A stretch of DNA of 64,000 bases from Heterostelium album PN500. Lineage: Eukaryota > Evosea > Eumycetozoa > Acytosteliales > Acytosteliaceae. Made by a program: the position numbers and the translations under genes. The number at the start of each line of letters is the position of its first letter. The first letter of the stretch is position 1. The stretch is taken from positions 558,001 through 622,000 of the forward strand of contig NW_008805074.1 in NCBI RefSeq assembly GCF_000004825.1, written 5' to 3'. Shown piece by piece: positions 49,725 to 60,649 of the stretch. Under the pieces are notes generated by a model. The model was not told the origin of the DNA. It saw nothing but the letters and a program-made list of their open reading frames with translations, and did no database searches.

Positions 49725-50803
49725 TCATTGAATTTTAGTTCTAAGTTCAACAAATATGGAATTTGGTGATTTATAATTTGGCTTTACTAAGTACAGAGCT
49801 ACTACCGCAGATACCATGGTATGAAAGTGGTCAACAATTTCAATGAACTCTTCTTGATCTTCTTTGTTTTTGAGAATTGGAATGAATTTTTGTTTAATAA
49901 GATTTTCATAAATAAAATATTGTTCAAAACAATTATCAAATTCTTTGTCCATGAAATCGAGACACTCTTGATCTGACCAATTGTTTTGAGTTTTCATAAA
50001 ATGGAAACTATTCATTCTTTCATCTTTTTCTCTGAGTTCTTTTTCATATGAGAAGACATCATTATAAAGAGCACAGATGTTTCCTGAATGATCCATTAAA
50101 CTTTTCCAAAGTGGATCAAGAATTATATCAGAGTTTAATCTTTTCATAATGAATATTGCACTTAAAGAAAATGTTGGTACCATTCCAATATTGTGTCTTC
50201 TCATATTGTAATATAAATTCATACTCATGTCACCATCTAATTTCTAAAAATTAAAAAAAAAAACCAATTTAATTATTAATAATTTGTTTATTTAAAATAA
50301 AATAATATTGAACTTAAACTTACCTTGATATTTTGCCATGGCATTAAATTATCAAAATAATCCATGAATGCTTTTCTGAATAGATTCATCAAAGGATGTT
50401 GATCTCCAACTCTGCATTCTAAGCTCTCATTTAAATCAAAAGCAATTCTTTCAAGTGGTGTAGCATCCTCTTCTAGTTTACCCAATTTGAAAATATTGAT
50501 TGCTCTATTGATTTGTTTCATTCCAAATTCCGGTTCATTCGTATCAATAAGGTCATCGAATATTACTGAAAAAATAAAGAATTGTGTACCCAATACCATT
50601 GACTCTTGATCTCCAGATGGCCAAATATTTCTTACAAACATTGAAAGTCCTTTGAAAATCTGTCTATATTTTTGACGATTTTCATCATTTAATATTCCAA
50701 ATTTCTCCATTTTTTCAATCACCATTTCCATGGGATCATTTGAGTTCATAGGTAAAGTCCAACTCTTTGGAGTTTTATCAATAATTTTTTGTAAAGATAA
50801 CAT
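49725..50803 (-). CDS. Terpene synthase 1 of the cluster
   Basis: Exons 50324-50803 and 49725-50243; 332 residues, intron phase 0 after codon 160. It has both class I metal-binding motifs: the Asp-rich FDDLIDTNEPE (about residues 82-92) and NDVFSYEKE, the Asn-Asp-x-x-Ser-x-x-x-Glu motif. Other shared blocks: MFVRNIWPSGDQES, LGTQFFIFS, PWQN, KLDGDMSMNLYYNMRRHNIG and RMNSFHFMKTQNNWSDQEC. These are features of dictyostelid terpene synthases, which convert prenyl diphosphates such as FPP or GPP to volatile terpenes, mostly during development; the product cannot be predicted. No transit or signal peptide. The C-terminus (RTKIQ) is three residues longer than in its paralogues. Confidence 0.93.
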
Positions 50804-51283
50804 TTAGAATTCCTTTTTGTATATAGTAAGTTTAAAATGAAAATTCTGTTTTTGATAAAAAATATTAACTTCTATTTCAAATACTTTTTGAATAATCATT
50901 TTGTTGGTACAACAAAGTACAGTAATAAAAATTTCCACTTTTTTTATAGATAATTTCTATCTGAACAATAGATACAAGTGGTTTTAAAACAACAGTTAAA
51001 AACATAATACAACAAATATATTCATCATGTAGCTGAGTTTAAATTTTTATAACCACCACATACATTTTTAAGCAAAAATTTAATCTCTTTTTTTTATTAT
51101 TATTATTTCTATTTCTAAAACGGTTAGTGTTAACTATTTTTGGATAAAAAGAGATTTAATGAACCAATAGTAAATACAATTATTTGTGTACAACTTGCAA
51201 TACCTCTAATAAGAATTAACTGTATAATTTCATTATATCCCTCTTCCTCCAAAAAATGAAAAAATTTTGTAAAAATATATATT
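50804..51283. other. Promoter side of terpene synthase 1
   Basis: AT-rich, no gene; runs up to the left terminal inverted repeat of the DNA transposon. Confidence 0.45.
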
Positions 51284-52107
51284 ACACCCAGTCATGATTG
51301 CAAGAAATTTGCTTTCTCATTTCCTAACTAAATTTGTGAAAATGTTTAAAAAAATTAATATTGGTTTTTTTTGAAGCTAAGTTATTAATATCTGTAGATT
51401 TTAAGATATAAATAAACAAAGTTATATTAAAATAGAATGTATCAATGCAATGGTATGTCGGGTTTAACATTATTTAAAAATTATATTATTATTTAGAAAA
51501 GATGGTGTTAATATAGCACTTTTAATAGGAGGATACAAAAGAATTAAGCAATATCATAGGTGTAACACCTCAGAGGATTAGTCAAATGAGCAGAGAAGAG
51601 AGGTTGATGGAAGCAATAAATGAAATTCAAAACGATACAAGTTTTAGTCAAAAGGAGCTCTCTCAAAAGTATGGTGTTTCTGAAAGTGAGCTATCCAAGA
51701 AAAAAAATAAGCTCTCCTTTAAGCCAAGAGGTAGATATCTCACCGAAGCAGAAGAATTAGAGATGAAAAAGATGATAGAAGAATCAAATACCAAGAATAT
51801 TCCGATAACGAAAGAGAATTTTCTAAATTGGGTGGTCGGAAAGGTATATGACAAATATGGCTATACAATAGTCGTCACTGGTCGTGACTGGTGGACAAAG
51901 CTGAAACAAAAATATCGATCTTAAAGTTAAGAAAGGTTAAGTTTCAAGTGAAGCCAGATTAAAAGCGGAGAAAGAGGCCGATATTCAAGGTTTCATCCAG
52001 AGAGTTCAACTACAACCAATTTAAAATTTCATATAAAATATTGTCAAAAATGAATTTTTTTTTTCAAGAAATGAGAAGTCAAATTTCTTGCAATCGTGAC
52101 TGGGTGT
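51284..52107 (+). mobile_element. Non-autonomous-looking DNA transposon with 40-bp TIRs
   Basis: The left end 51284-51323 and the reverse complement of the right end 52068-52107 match at 37 of 40 positions, starting ACACCCAGTCA(T/C)GATTGC. The 824-bp element encodes only a DNA-binding protein (next entry), with no DDE catalytic domain. The N-terminal HTH and Tc5/CENP-B-type second HTH point to the pogo/Tc5-like side of the Tc1/mariner group. Left flank TATATATT and right flank TATAATGC share only TATA, so a target-site duplication is not clear. It sits between terpene synthases 1 and 2. Confidence 0.8.
51586..51924 (+). CDS. Transposon-encoded HTH (psq/CENP-B-type) protein, no DDE domain
   Basis: 112 residues from the ATG at 51586; the frame is open upstream to about 51523 behind a possible acceptor, adding KELSNIIGVTPQRISQ, another HTH-like stretch. 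The visible fold is helix-turn-helix: SFSQKELSQKYGVSESELSK, then a linker (RGRYLTEAEELEMKK), then a second HTH as in Tc5/CENP-B DNA-binding domains (ITKENFLNWVVGKVYDKYG ... TGRDWWTKLKQKY). The frame stops where a transposase catalytic core would begin, so it may be the remnant of a transposase or a separate binding protein. Confidence 0.7.
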   Translation: MSREERLMEAINEIQNDTSFSQKELSQKYGVSESELSKKKNKLSFKPRGRYLTEAEELEMKKMIEESNTKNIPITKENFLNWVVGKVYDKYGYTIVVTGRDWWTKLKQKYRS

Positions 52108-52404
52108 TATAATGCGAGAATAAAAAAAAGCTGGATGAAATAACACATTTTATTTTAACAATGATATGAATTATTAATTAATTATACTAAACAATCAAAC
52201 AGGAAGTTATACCAATCAAAAATATTATTTAAAAATCTAAATGTATTGTATTTCATTTTATAAAAAGACTGAATTAAAAGCTATTATTATAAAAAGGTGA
52301 GGATTGGGGAATTGTTTAAATAAATGATGATCAATCTCTTTATTAGCAATTCATATTGTTTAGTTTTTATGTTGAACTTAAAAACTAAATAAAATATTCA
52401 ATAT

Positions 52405-53469
52405 TTAGTTTCTAAGTTCAATAAAGATTGAATCTGATGATTTATAGTTTGGTTTTAGTCTGTACATCATTAGTAAAGAAGACAACATTGTATGACCGAA
52501 TTCTAGGATTTGATTGAATTCTTCTTGATCTTCTTTGTTTGGAAGAGTTGGAATGAATTTTTTAATAATAAGGTTTTCATGAATAAAATATTGTTCAAAA
52601 CAATTATCCAGTTCTTTTTCAAAGAATTCAAGACATTCTTGATCAGTCCAATTGTTTTGAGTTTTCATAAAATGGAAACTATTCATTCTTTCTTCTTTTT
52701 CTCTAACTTCCTTTTCATAAGATAATACGTCATTGTAGAGAGCACCAATTTTTCCTCCACTTTCAATTAAACTTCTCCAAAGTGGGTCAAGAATTATATC
52801 AGGGTTTAATCTTTTCATTTTGAAAATTAAACTTATATAAAAAGGGGGTGCAGTTGCAAAATTATGTATTCTTAAATTGTAATATAAATTCATACTCATA
52901 TCACCATTTAATTTCTATAATAAAAATAACCAAATCAATCGGTTGATTAATAATATTATTAATTTAAAATTTAAATTCAATAAACTTACATTCATATTTT
53001 GCCATGGAACTAAATTATAACAATAATCCAAGTAAGCATTTTTGAATAGATTGATTAATGGATTTTGTTCTCCAACTCTAGATTCTAAATTATGAATCAA
53101 ATCAAAAATATTGAGTTCGACTGGTGTAGGATCATCTTCTAGTTTACCCAATTTGAAAATATTGATTGCTCTATCAATATATTTAATTCCAAACTCTGGT
53201 TCACATGAATCGATAAAGTCATCGAAAATCCTATTAAAAATAAATAATTGTGCACCCAATACCAATGACTCTTGATCTAAGGATGGCCAAATATTTCTAA
53301 CAAACATTGAAATTCCTTTTATAGTTGGTCTTATTTTTTCACTATTTTCATCATTTAATATTCCAAATTTTTCCATTTTTTCAATCACCCTTTCCATAGG
53401 GTCATACGGATTCATAGGTAAAGTCCAGCTCTCGGGAGTTTTATCAATTAGTTTTTGTAAAGATAACAT
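52405..53469 (-). CDS. Terpene synthase 2 of the cluster
   Basis: Exons 52990-53469 and 52405-52914; 329 residues; phase-0 intron after codon 160, identical in place to the other three copies. Motifs: FDDFIDSCEPE and NDVLSYEKEVREK, so the metal ligands are complete. It differs from the others in the first motif (Phe in place of Leu, Cys in place of Asn) and around residues 167-185 (LRIHNFATAPPFYISLIF), which line the active site in class I synthases; a different product is plausible. It is closest to copies 1 and 3 by eye (YDPMERVIEKMEKFGILNDEN). Divergent from synthase 3 across 1.47 kb. Confidence 0.93.
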
Positions 53470-54939
53470 TTAGAATTCTTTTTTTTTAAAAAGTTAATTG
53501 TTAATTATTAATTTTTATTTTGAATACTATAAGAAAAATAAAAAATATTATATAGAAGTCAAAGTCTCCAAATTTTATTTCTATCTTAAAAAATGTAATA
53601 ATTTATAGACAACATAAATATAGAGATTTTTGAGAGAATTTAGTGTGAGTCAATAAAAAATGGTACTATCTACACCACCAAAGTATACAATTAATTAAAC
53701 AATCTACTAATTTATTAATATACTGTCATTTCAATCCAGATTATTCATAATAAAACTGTAGATTTGAGAAACATAAGATAGATTAAACTTTTTTTGGTAT
53801 TATAAATGAAGTTGTAGGTATAGAAATTTTTTTTTTAAAAATAAAAATATTGATCTTAAATTATAGGTTTAAATTGATATTTGTCATTATTGTCCCTGTT
53901 ACAATATTATATTGTAAATATCATAATATGACAGAGTTATAGTCGGAAGTCATTAATAACAATATACTGACTCACTATAACATCCCAGGTTTAAGACTAC
54001 AATAAGTCCATAGATACAATTTATCACATAAAGATATCACAATAGTCACAGAAATGGGAGATTCTAGTAATTAAATCGTTCATAATAAATAAAGTTAGTT
54101 TAATAGAATTGTTTAGTAAAAAATTTCATTTTTTGGGAGGGATTAAATCATATAACAGAATTAAAGAAATAAAATTTTATTAATAATAAAGAATCAATAA
54201 AGAAAAAAAATTTGGTTGGTGGGTACAAAAATTTGTTAAAAATCTATAGAAAAACAAAAACAAAAATGACATATGCACATTTTTTTGTCAGATTTTTCTC
54301 TATCTCTATGAAGGAGTGGGTTAATGATTTGATTTTTTCAAATTATGAGGTGATATAATATTTGGTTTGCAATATTGAACGTTCCAAGCTACAGAGAAAA
54401 ACAAATAAAAATTAGAGATCATCCAAATTTTTTTAATTTTATTTTTTTCATTGGAACAAAACAAATATTTTGCTTTTTTTTTAAATAGTAATTTATACAA
54501 TATATTACAATTGAATTAAATTAGAAATATATATATATATATTTATTTAGTTGAAAAAAAGAAACATACAAAAAAATGAAAAATTTTATTAAATTTTATT
54601 TATTTCGATTTTTCATTGGTCAACTAACTTTCAACCTCGATATATTAGGAATGTAAATGCAAATGATATTTTAGAGGGAAATAATTCAATTTATTTTCAG
54701 TAGTATGAATTTGTTTAATCATCATTCAATAGATTTTTCTTTCTCTTTTATTCCATTTATAACAATTGTACCTACAGTTCAGGAGTTAAATATAATCTAT
54801 GATAAATAAGAATAATATTGGTTGATAGCAATTTTTCTTTTAAAAATATTTATTAAGAATCATTTATAAATATAATAAGATAAAAGTATAAATAGAAATA
54901 TTTTGATATAAAATATCCTTAGAAATAATAGAGTTCTTA
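53470..54939. promoter_or_regulatory. Shared 1.47-kb region between divergent terpene synthases 2 and 3
   Basis: No ORF of note. It must hold both promoters. It is very AT-rich with long A/T runs; I recognise no specific site. Confidence 0.4.
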
Positions 54940-55995
54940 ATGATATCACTACAAAAATTAATTGACAAAACTCCTAAGAGTTGGAGTTTACAAATGAATC
55001 CATATGATCCTATGGAAATTGTGACTCAAAAAATTGAGAGGTTTGGAATATTAAATGATGAAAATCGTGAAAAAAATAGACCAATGTTTAAAGGAATTTC
55101 AATGTTTGTCAGAAGTATATGGCCATCTGCAGATCAAGAATCAATAGTATTGGGTACACAATTCTTTATTTTCTCCAGAATTTTTGATGACCTTATTGAT
55201 TCCAATGAACCAGAATTTGGAATAAAATTAATCAATAGAGCAATTAATATTTTTACATTAGGAAAACTAGAAGATGATCCTAAACCATATGAAAAAAATA
55301 TTTTCGATTTGGTTCAGAATTTACAACTTAGAGTTGGAGATCAACATCCTTTGATGAATCTCTTTAGAATTGCTTTCTTGGATTGTTTTGACAATTTAAT
55401 ACCTTGGCAAAATATGAAGGTAAGTTATGTAAAATTAAAAATTATAAATATATTAAATAATAGATATTTTTTTTATTTTTTTTAGAAATTAAATGGTGAC
55501 ATGAGTATGAATTTATATTATATCTTAAGAAGACATAATATTGGTACGGCTCCAACAGTTTTTTTAGGTTTAATGTTCATAGTGAAAAGATTAAACTATG
55601 AAATATTTCTTGATCCTCTTTTGAAATGTTTATGGGACCAAGGAGGAAGAATCAGTGCTCTATACAATGATGTATTGTCCTATGAAAAGGAAGTTAGAGA
55701 GAATGATGTAAGAATGAATAGTTTCCATTTTATGAAAACTCAAAACAATTGGTCTGATCAAGAATGTCTTGAATTCTTTGAAAAAGAAATGGATAAGTGT
55801 TTTGAACAATATTTTATTCATGAAAACCTCATCATTCAAAAATTTATTCCAACTCTTCAAAACAAAGAAGATCAAGAAGAATTCTATCAAATCATTGGAT
55901 TCTTTCATAAATTGATATCTTCCTTGTTAATGATGTATTTAAAAAAACCAAACTATAAATCACCAGATTCCATCTTTGTTGAACTTAGAAACTAA
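54940..55995 (+). CDS. Terpene synthase 3 of the cluster
   Basis: Exons 54940-55419 and 55486-55995; 329 residues. The Asp-rich motif is Asp83-Asp84-Leu-Ile-Asp87 in IFDDLIDSNEPEFG; the second motif is Asn221-Asp222, Ser225, Glu229 in YNDVLSYEKEV. The intron sits after codon 160 in phase 0, with AATATGAAG|GTAAGT. Blocks QMNPYDPMEIV, FVRSIWPSADQES and RMNSFHFMKTQNNWSDQEC are shared with the paralogues. Third codon positions are mostly A/T, in contrast to the housekeeping genes. Its stop is about 170 bp before a copy of the CAGCAT-ended repeat. Confidence 0.93.
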
Positions 55996-56168
55996 ATAAA
56001 ATATTGATAATCATCTTATTCTTAATTAGATTTTTCGAAAAAGATTATAATTAATTAAATAGATATCTTTCAAAGAAAAATAGTTCTATATAGCACTGCT
56101 TGTATTAAATAAAAAAGTTAAATAAATCTTTTATCTTTTATTCATAAAAACATCGTGTAACCAATAAG

Positions 56169-56408
56169 TACAGCATAGATCGTTGTAGTGGTGTTGGAAT
56201 TGTCATTACACATACTCTCTCACTCTCTTTGGAAATGAATTCTTGAGTTACATTCTTATCGGGTGGACTGTAAGTACAGTGACATATATCTATTTTCTGT
56301 AATGCGTATGATGAATGAGCAAAGATTCTTCTTTTTTATTAGTCTGTAGAGTATGACTGCTTTTAGTATAAGCATAATAATCTACACCAATACTGCTGTT
56401 GTTGGTTG
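56169..56408. repeat. CAGCAT-ended dispersed repeat, copy B
   Basis: Aligns with copy C at 59331-59582: TACAGCATAGATC, GGTGTTGGAATTG-CATTACACAT, CTCTCTTTGGAA-TGAATTCTT, GTA-GAGTATGACTGCTTTTAGT, and the end AATACTGCTGTTG. Its right terminal repeat is degenerate. It lies between terpene synthase 3 and the F-box/LRR-like gene. Confidence 0.7.
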
Positions 56409-57081
56409 TTAACCCACTACCAGTTATAAAACTAACTGTAATTATAAGATCTTACAGTTTTCATAACAAACAGTATTAGAATGTATTTATTCAATCGTTA
56501 TTTCTTAATCTACCTGATAAATAAAAAAAGAGTATTTAATATTTAGATACAAAGCCTTGTGTTATTTAATCATTGACTAGCTAGTCAAATTAGTACTACA
56601 AACTACTATTAAATTCACTGACATTTTATATTGGTATGCTTCTTCTCTATCTACTTTATCCTCTAATTGTTATTTATTAAATATTAAATAATAATTTTTA
56701 AAAAATAAAAAAGGATGATTACAATGACAAAAAACTTAATAGTGATTTTTTAGTATATCAGCATTTGATTTTTACATGTGACAAAGTAATTGTATAGAAT
56801 TTACATTTAAGAACTGTTTCTATTTTGTTATTCTTGCTGGTGTTATAAAAAGAAGAGCTGATTTTATTTGATAGAATAGATTAAAAAAAACAATTATATA
56901 AAAACTAAAAAACTATTCATTTCAAGCTCTTAATTAAAAATATCTGAATTTTTTTGTTAAAAAATCGTATGGTCTTCAATCAAAAAAACAAAAAAAAAAA
57001 CAATCATTATTTTTAATTAAATATTAAATATTATTCAATATTATTCATTATTTATTTTAAATAGCTAAAACTTCATTGAAA
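56409..57081. other. Promoter side of the F-box/LRR-like gene
   Basis: AT-rich, no gene seen; A-rich tracts at 56880-57000. Confidence 0.45.
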
Positions 57082-58683
57082 ATGTTAAATCAAGATAAAA
57101 ATAACAATATTAATAATAGTTTTAGTCTTAGTAAAAGTAGTAGTAATCCAACGATACAATCGAAAGTCATTCTTCAGAAAATAATTAGACTTGCATTAGT
57201 TGGCCGAGAGAATATCAAAACTAATTTTAAATACTGGGTTTTTGTCAATGGTGGTCGATACAATTCAACAAACAAACCATTCACTATAAACAAAGAATTA
57301 TTCAATTATGCTTTCGTTTGTAAAGAATGGTGTAATATCATATCAAATACGTTCCTTACTGAATTTATATTAAGATACCCTTCCAATGAAAGTACATATC
57401 TAGATTTGCAAACTTCGGTTGGTTATCTTTCAAACAGTCGTTCTCTATATCAGCTCAATAGCATCAAAACTTTATATTGTTATGAAGTCCGCAAATACAC
57501 ACGTGATGAAGCGTCAGAGATGTTCGAGCTTCTTTCAAAGTTTAGCAATCTCGAACGATTGTATATATTCACTGGTGACATTAATCTAATAAGAAATATC
57601 ATTAAACGCAAACCATCATTCAAAATTCGATTGTATTTCAATCAATACGCCAAGGAGGTATCGCTTTTTGATCTCGACTATTCGGTTTTAGAGCGTGTGA
57701 CATTGGTTACCCGAGACTTGGGATATTGTGGTGATGGATATGATTTCGAACCGACAGAACAGTGGCGTGTCAACAAGATATACTTTGACTACGAAGGAGC
57801 CTATGATGAAGATGGTGACAACAATCATATTGCACATGACGAGCTCTTTGCAATCGAATCACTGAAATCCATCGATATCAGTGACTTTGATTACGTTGAT
57901 ATCAAAGAGTTAAAGTTGGCTATGAACGATCATCTTGAATCGTTCAGATGTTCATCGATACTCAGTATGTTTGGATACGATGAAGACGAAGATCTAGGTT
58001 GGACTTGTAGATGTATTGAGAATAGTGTTGACAATGACTATGAACAAATGATATCTGACAACAATCAAACCGATGATTGGATAGAGTTTTGTCAGAGGCT
58101 ATCAAAAAACAAAACATTGAAACATCTTAAATTGTCAAACTTTTGCTCGGAACACAAGATAGATGATCAATCTATATTGAAGTTAGTATCAGATAGCTTT
58201 GTTCAATCTTTAGCATTGAACACAACTCTTTCAAGACTTGAAATATCATGTGATATTCTTGATGAATCATTTTACACGATGTTTTCAAACAATAGAAATA
58301 CAACGATATACAAACTTACACTCTTCAATCTCAATAGCCAACATCTCCAATGGACAACCAACATATTGAAATTCAACAATCATATCAACAGTCTTGACAT
58401 TGAATCATATATAATTCCACATTGGTATAATTCTGAAGATCTGGATGGTAATATCCAAGTTCGAAAAGAATTGATCAAAGAATTGATTACAACTTTCGAT
58501 GGTCAAATAGCATGTCGTAAAATCATACTAGTCAAATTTAATTTTAATCGATTAATCGAGACTGTAGAAAATATATTAATCGAAGATTTACTTTATGGTA
58601 CATCAAATATTGATTGTTCAATCAAGAAAAACCCGAAGAATATATATTTTAATAAGATAAGATTAATAAAAAGAAATAATTAA
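57082..58683 (+). CDS. F-box/LRR-like dictyostelid family protein
   Basis: Intronless, 533 residues from the ATG at 57082 (a TTG two codons earlier is not used). After an Asn/Ser-rich start, residues about 70-95 (KELFNYAFVCKEWCNIISNT) look like the C-terminal half of an F-box. The rest alternates hydrophobic and Leu/Ile strands (SIKTLYCYEVRK, NLERLYIFTGDINLIRN, LKSIDISDFDYVDIKELK, TLKHLKLSNFC, TLSRLEISCDI, NHINSLDIESYI), as in degenerate leucine-rich repeats. If right, it is a substrate-binding subunit of an SCF ubiquitin ligase; this is an inference. Two decayed copies flank the cluster at 48371-48765 and 62072-62600, so this is the only intact member here. Confidence 0.75.
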   Translation: MLNQDKNNNINNSFSLSKSSSNPTIQSKVILQKIIRLALVGRENIKTNFKYWVFVNGGRYNSTNKPFTINKELFNYAFVCKEWCNIISNTFLTEFILRYPSNESTYLDLQTSVGYLSNSRSLYQLNSIKTLYCYEVRKYTRDEASEMFELLSKFSNLERLYIFTGDINLIRNIIKRKPSFKIRLYFNQYAKEVSLFDLDYSVLERVTLVTRDLGYCGDGYDFEPTEQWRVNKIYFDYEGAYDEDGDNNHIAHDELFAIESLKSIDISDFDYVDIKELKLAMNDHLESFRCSSILSMFGYDEDEDLGWTCRCIENSVDNDYEQMISDNNQTDDWIEFCQRLSKNKTLKHLKLSNFCSEHKIDDQSILKLVSDSFVQSLALNTTLSRLEISCDILDESFYTMFSNNRNTTIYKLTLFNLNSQHLQWTTNILKFNNHINSLDIESYIIPHWYNSEDLDGNIQVRKELIKELITTFDGQIACRKIILVKFNFNRLIETVENILIEDLLYGTSNIDCSIKKNPKNIYFNKIRLIKRNN

Positions 58684-59330
58684 TTTTAATATTTTACGTT
58701 GATCCTCCTGATTGTGAATATTCTTTCAAATGTATATTCAAAAGACTTTGGGATATTAATTACACAATCTATTTTTACCATGAGAAGTTCATGTGTCGAA
58801 ATAAATTCATTATAGAGTTTAACAATCTAGATTGTTAATTAATCGGCAAATGTTTAATAAATCTTTTATTCTTTAAAATTAAATTGTCTATTCACATTAA
58901 TTCCTATTTCTAAGTTATTTAAATGATTAAAATGGAAATAAGTTTGTTTGGAGTTGAATGTTGTCTGGTGATTGTTTATATCTTGACATTGTTTTACTGC
59001 AGTATTTACTGATCTATACAACAATTAATCGTGGTAGATTGCAGTCGAATTTACACATTCTAGTATATCTAAACATAAACTCGTTTCTATCATCTCTATA
59101 ACTATTATTGATTGTATATATACTGTTGTTGTCATAAATCATCAAACAAACCAACCTGATACGTTACCGCATAATTATACGGGTTCCACCACCAAATAGT
59201 TAACAGAAACTTTGAATAGAATACTGCGGTGTTTACTTGGAGCAACTAATCCAAGATATTCATTGAGAAGAGTCTGCATCGACAAAAGGGAAGCTGGCGT
59301 ACGAGCCACTACCTATTGTATCGTTGAACA
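58684..59330. other. Intergenic region
   Basis: No gene supported. A frame at about 59212-59412 opens without an ATG and overlaps repeat copy C; I cannot assign it. Confidence 0.4.
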
Positions 59331-59582
59331 GTGCAGCATAGACCAACTATTGCTTGGTGTTGGTATTGGCATTACACATATAAACACACTCTCCCATCTC
59401 TTTTGGAATTGAATTCTTTGAGTAGTAATATCTTATCTGTTAGCTGTATCTACACTGATATTTATCTCCTTTGTGATGTCTACAATGAAATAGAGCTTCC
59501 CTTTTGGTATGTCGAGAATGACTGCTTTTAGTGGAGGTAAAAGAGCAAGCCAATAAACACGAATGCTGCTGCTTGCGTTGTG
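59331..59582. repeat. CAGCAT-ended dispersed repeat, copy C
   Basis: Starts GTGCAGCATAGACC and ends GAATGCTGCTGCTTG; the ends pair over 7 bp (GCAGCAT/ATGCTGC). The body matches copy B at many blocks (see copy B), including GAATGACTGCTTTTAGT. It is followed by a terpene synthase relic. Confidence 0.7.
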
Positions 59583-60029
59583 ATTCTCTCCCTATGTATT
59601 CCCTAGTTTCGAAATGAATTCAATCGTTATTAATAATAATCTACACCTATTTATTGTTCTTTTTTAGTAACTAAATAGATCTATCCATTGATTAACCAAA
59701 ATAGCTCTATACATACTACAGTTATCATAACTCTGAATTAGTTTGTATCTTCTCTATCTATACAAACTAATATCATTGCTTAGAACTTCTTTAATAAAAA
59801 AAGTAAATAAAAATTAAAAAATGTGAAATTATAATTATAATTGTTATTGTTTGCAAAAAAAAACCCAACCTATAAAATTAAATAACACAAATATAAAACT
59901 TATATTTACACAATAAATATATTTTATTAATTAACTTTTCAGTTTCAATCAATAGCGTTAAGTTCTACAATTTCATAGAAGAATCTTGTCGAATCATCTG
60001 CTCTTTGTTCTAAATAAATCAAAAATATC

Positions 60030-60186
60030 TCTTTATAATGATGTGTTCCCATATGAAAAGATACTAAGAGAAAATGATATAAGAATCAATAGTTTTGATT
60101 TTATGAAAACTCATAACCATTGACCTGACCAATTTTTTTTTAACAATATTTTATTAATGAATCTCCATCTTTGTTCAACTCTAAAG
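60030..60186 (+). pseudogene. Terpene synthase relic
   Basis: The sequence CTTTATAATGATGTGTTCCC onward reads as LYNDVFPYEKILRENDIRIN then SFDFMKTHNH, matching the second metal motif and RMNSFHFMKTQNN of the intact genes; the motif Ser is Pro here. A stop follows (NH*PDQ), then part of the EQYFI region, a deletion, and CCATCTTTGTTCAACTC, which matches the SIFVEL end. Only about 160 bp of the second exon survive. It lies about 460 bp upstream of terpene synthase 4. Confidence 0.8.
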
Positions 60187-60214
60187 AATAAATCAATTTA
60201 ATTCATATCTTTGT

Positions 60215-60256
60215 TTTTGCAACCTCTTATTATTGCAATAATAAGAGGTTGCAAAA
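60215..60256. repeat. Perfect 42-bp palindrome
   Basis: TTTTGCAACCTCTTATTATT, then GC at the centre, then the exact reverse complement, with no mismatch over 42 bp. Confidence 0.95.
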
Positions 60257-60649
60257 CTTGCTTAACAAATTTTAATAGTTTGGACAAGGAACAAAATAAA
60301 AATATGTTACACATATAAATTGTTCAAAATATTTCTTTAATAAAACTATTTATCCTTTCTATCTAAGGTTAGATTTATTATACACTTGTCATTGAAAAAT
60401 CTTTAATAAGTAATTATGACAAATTAATGTAAAAAAAAAAGTGGGTTTACAACAAGTTTGTAGATATATAAAAAAATAGAATTCTTCAATAAGATACTCA
60501 TAAGTATTATATGAGTATAATATATTAAGTAATAATAATTTTAGTTTAATATTTGTAAGAGAAAACCCAACTATAAATTCAAAAAAATAGTTTATTTTTT
60601 TATAATTCCAATTTTCAATATTTTTTTAATTCAAACAAAATATAATTAA

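Noticed and set aside
59212-59531. Two overlapping 66-residue frames near repeat copy C
   Set aside because: One opens with a non-ATG codon and both overlap the dispersed repeat; no recognisable domain.
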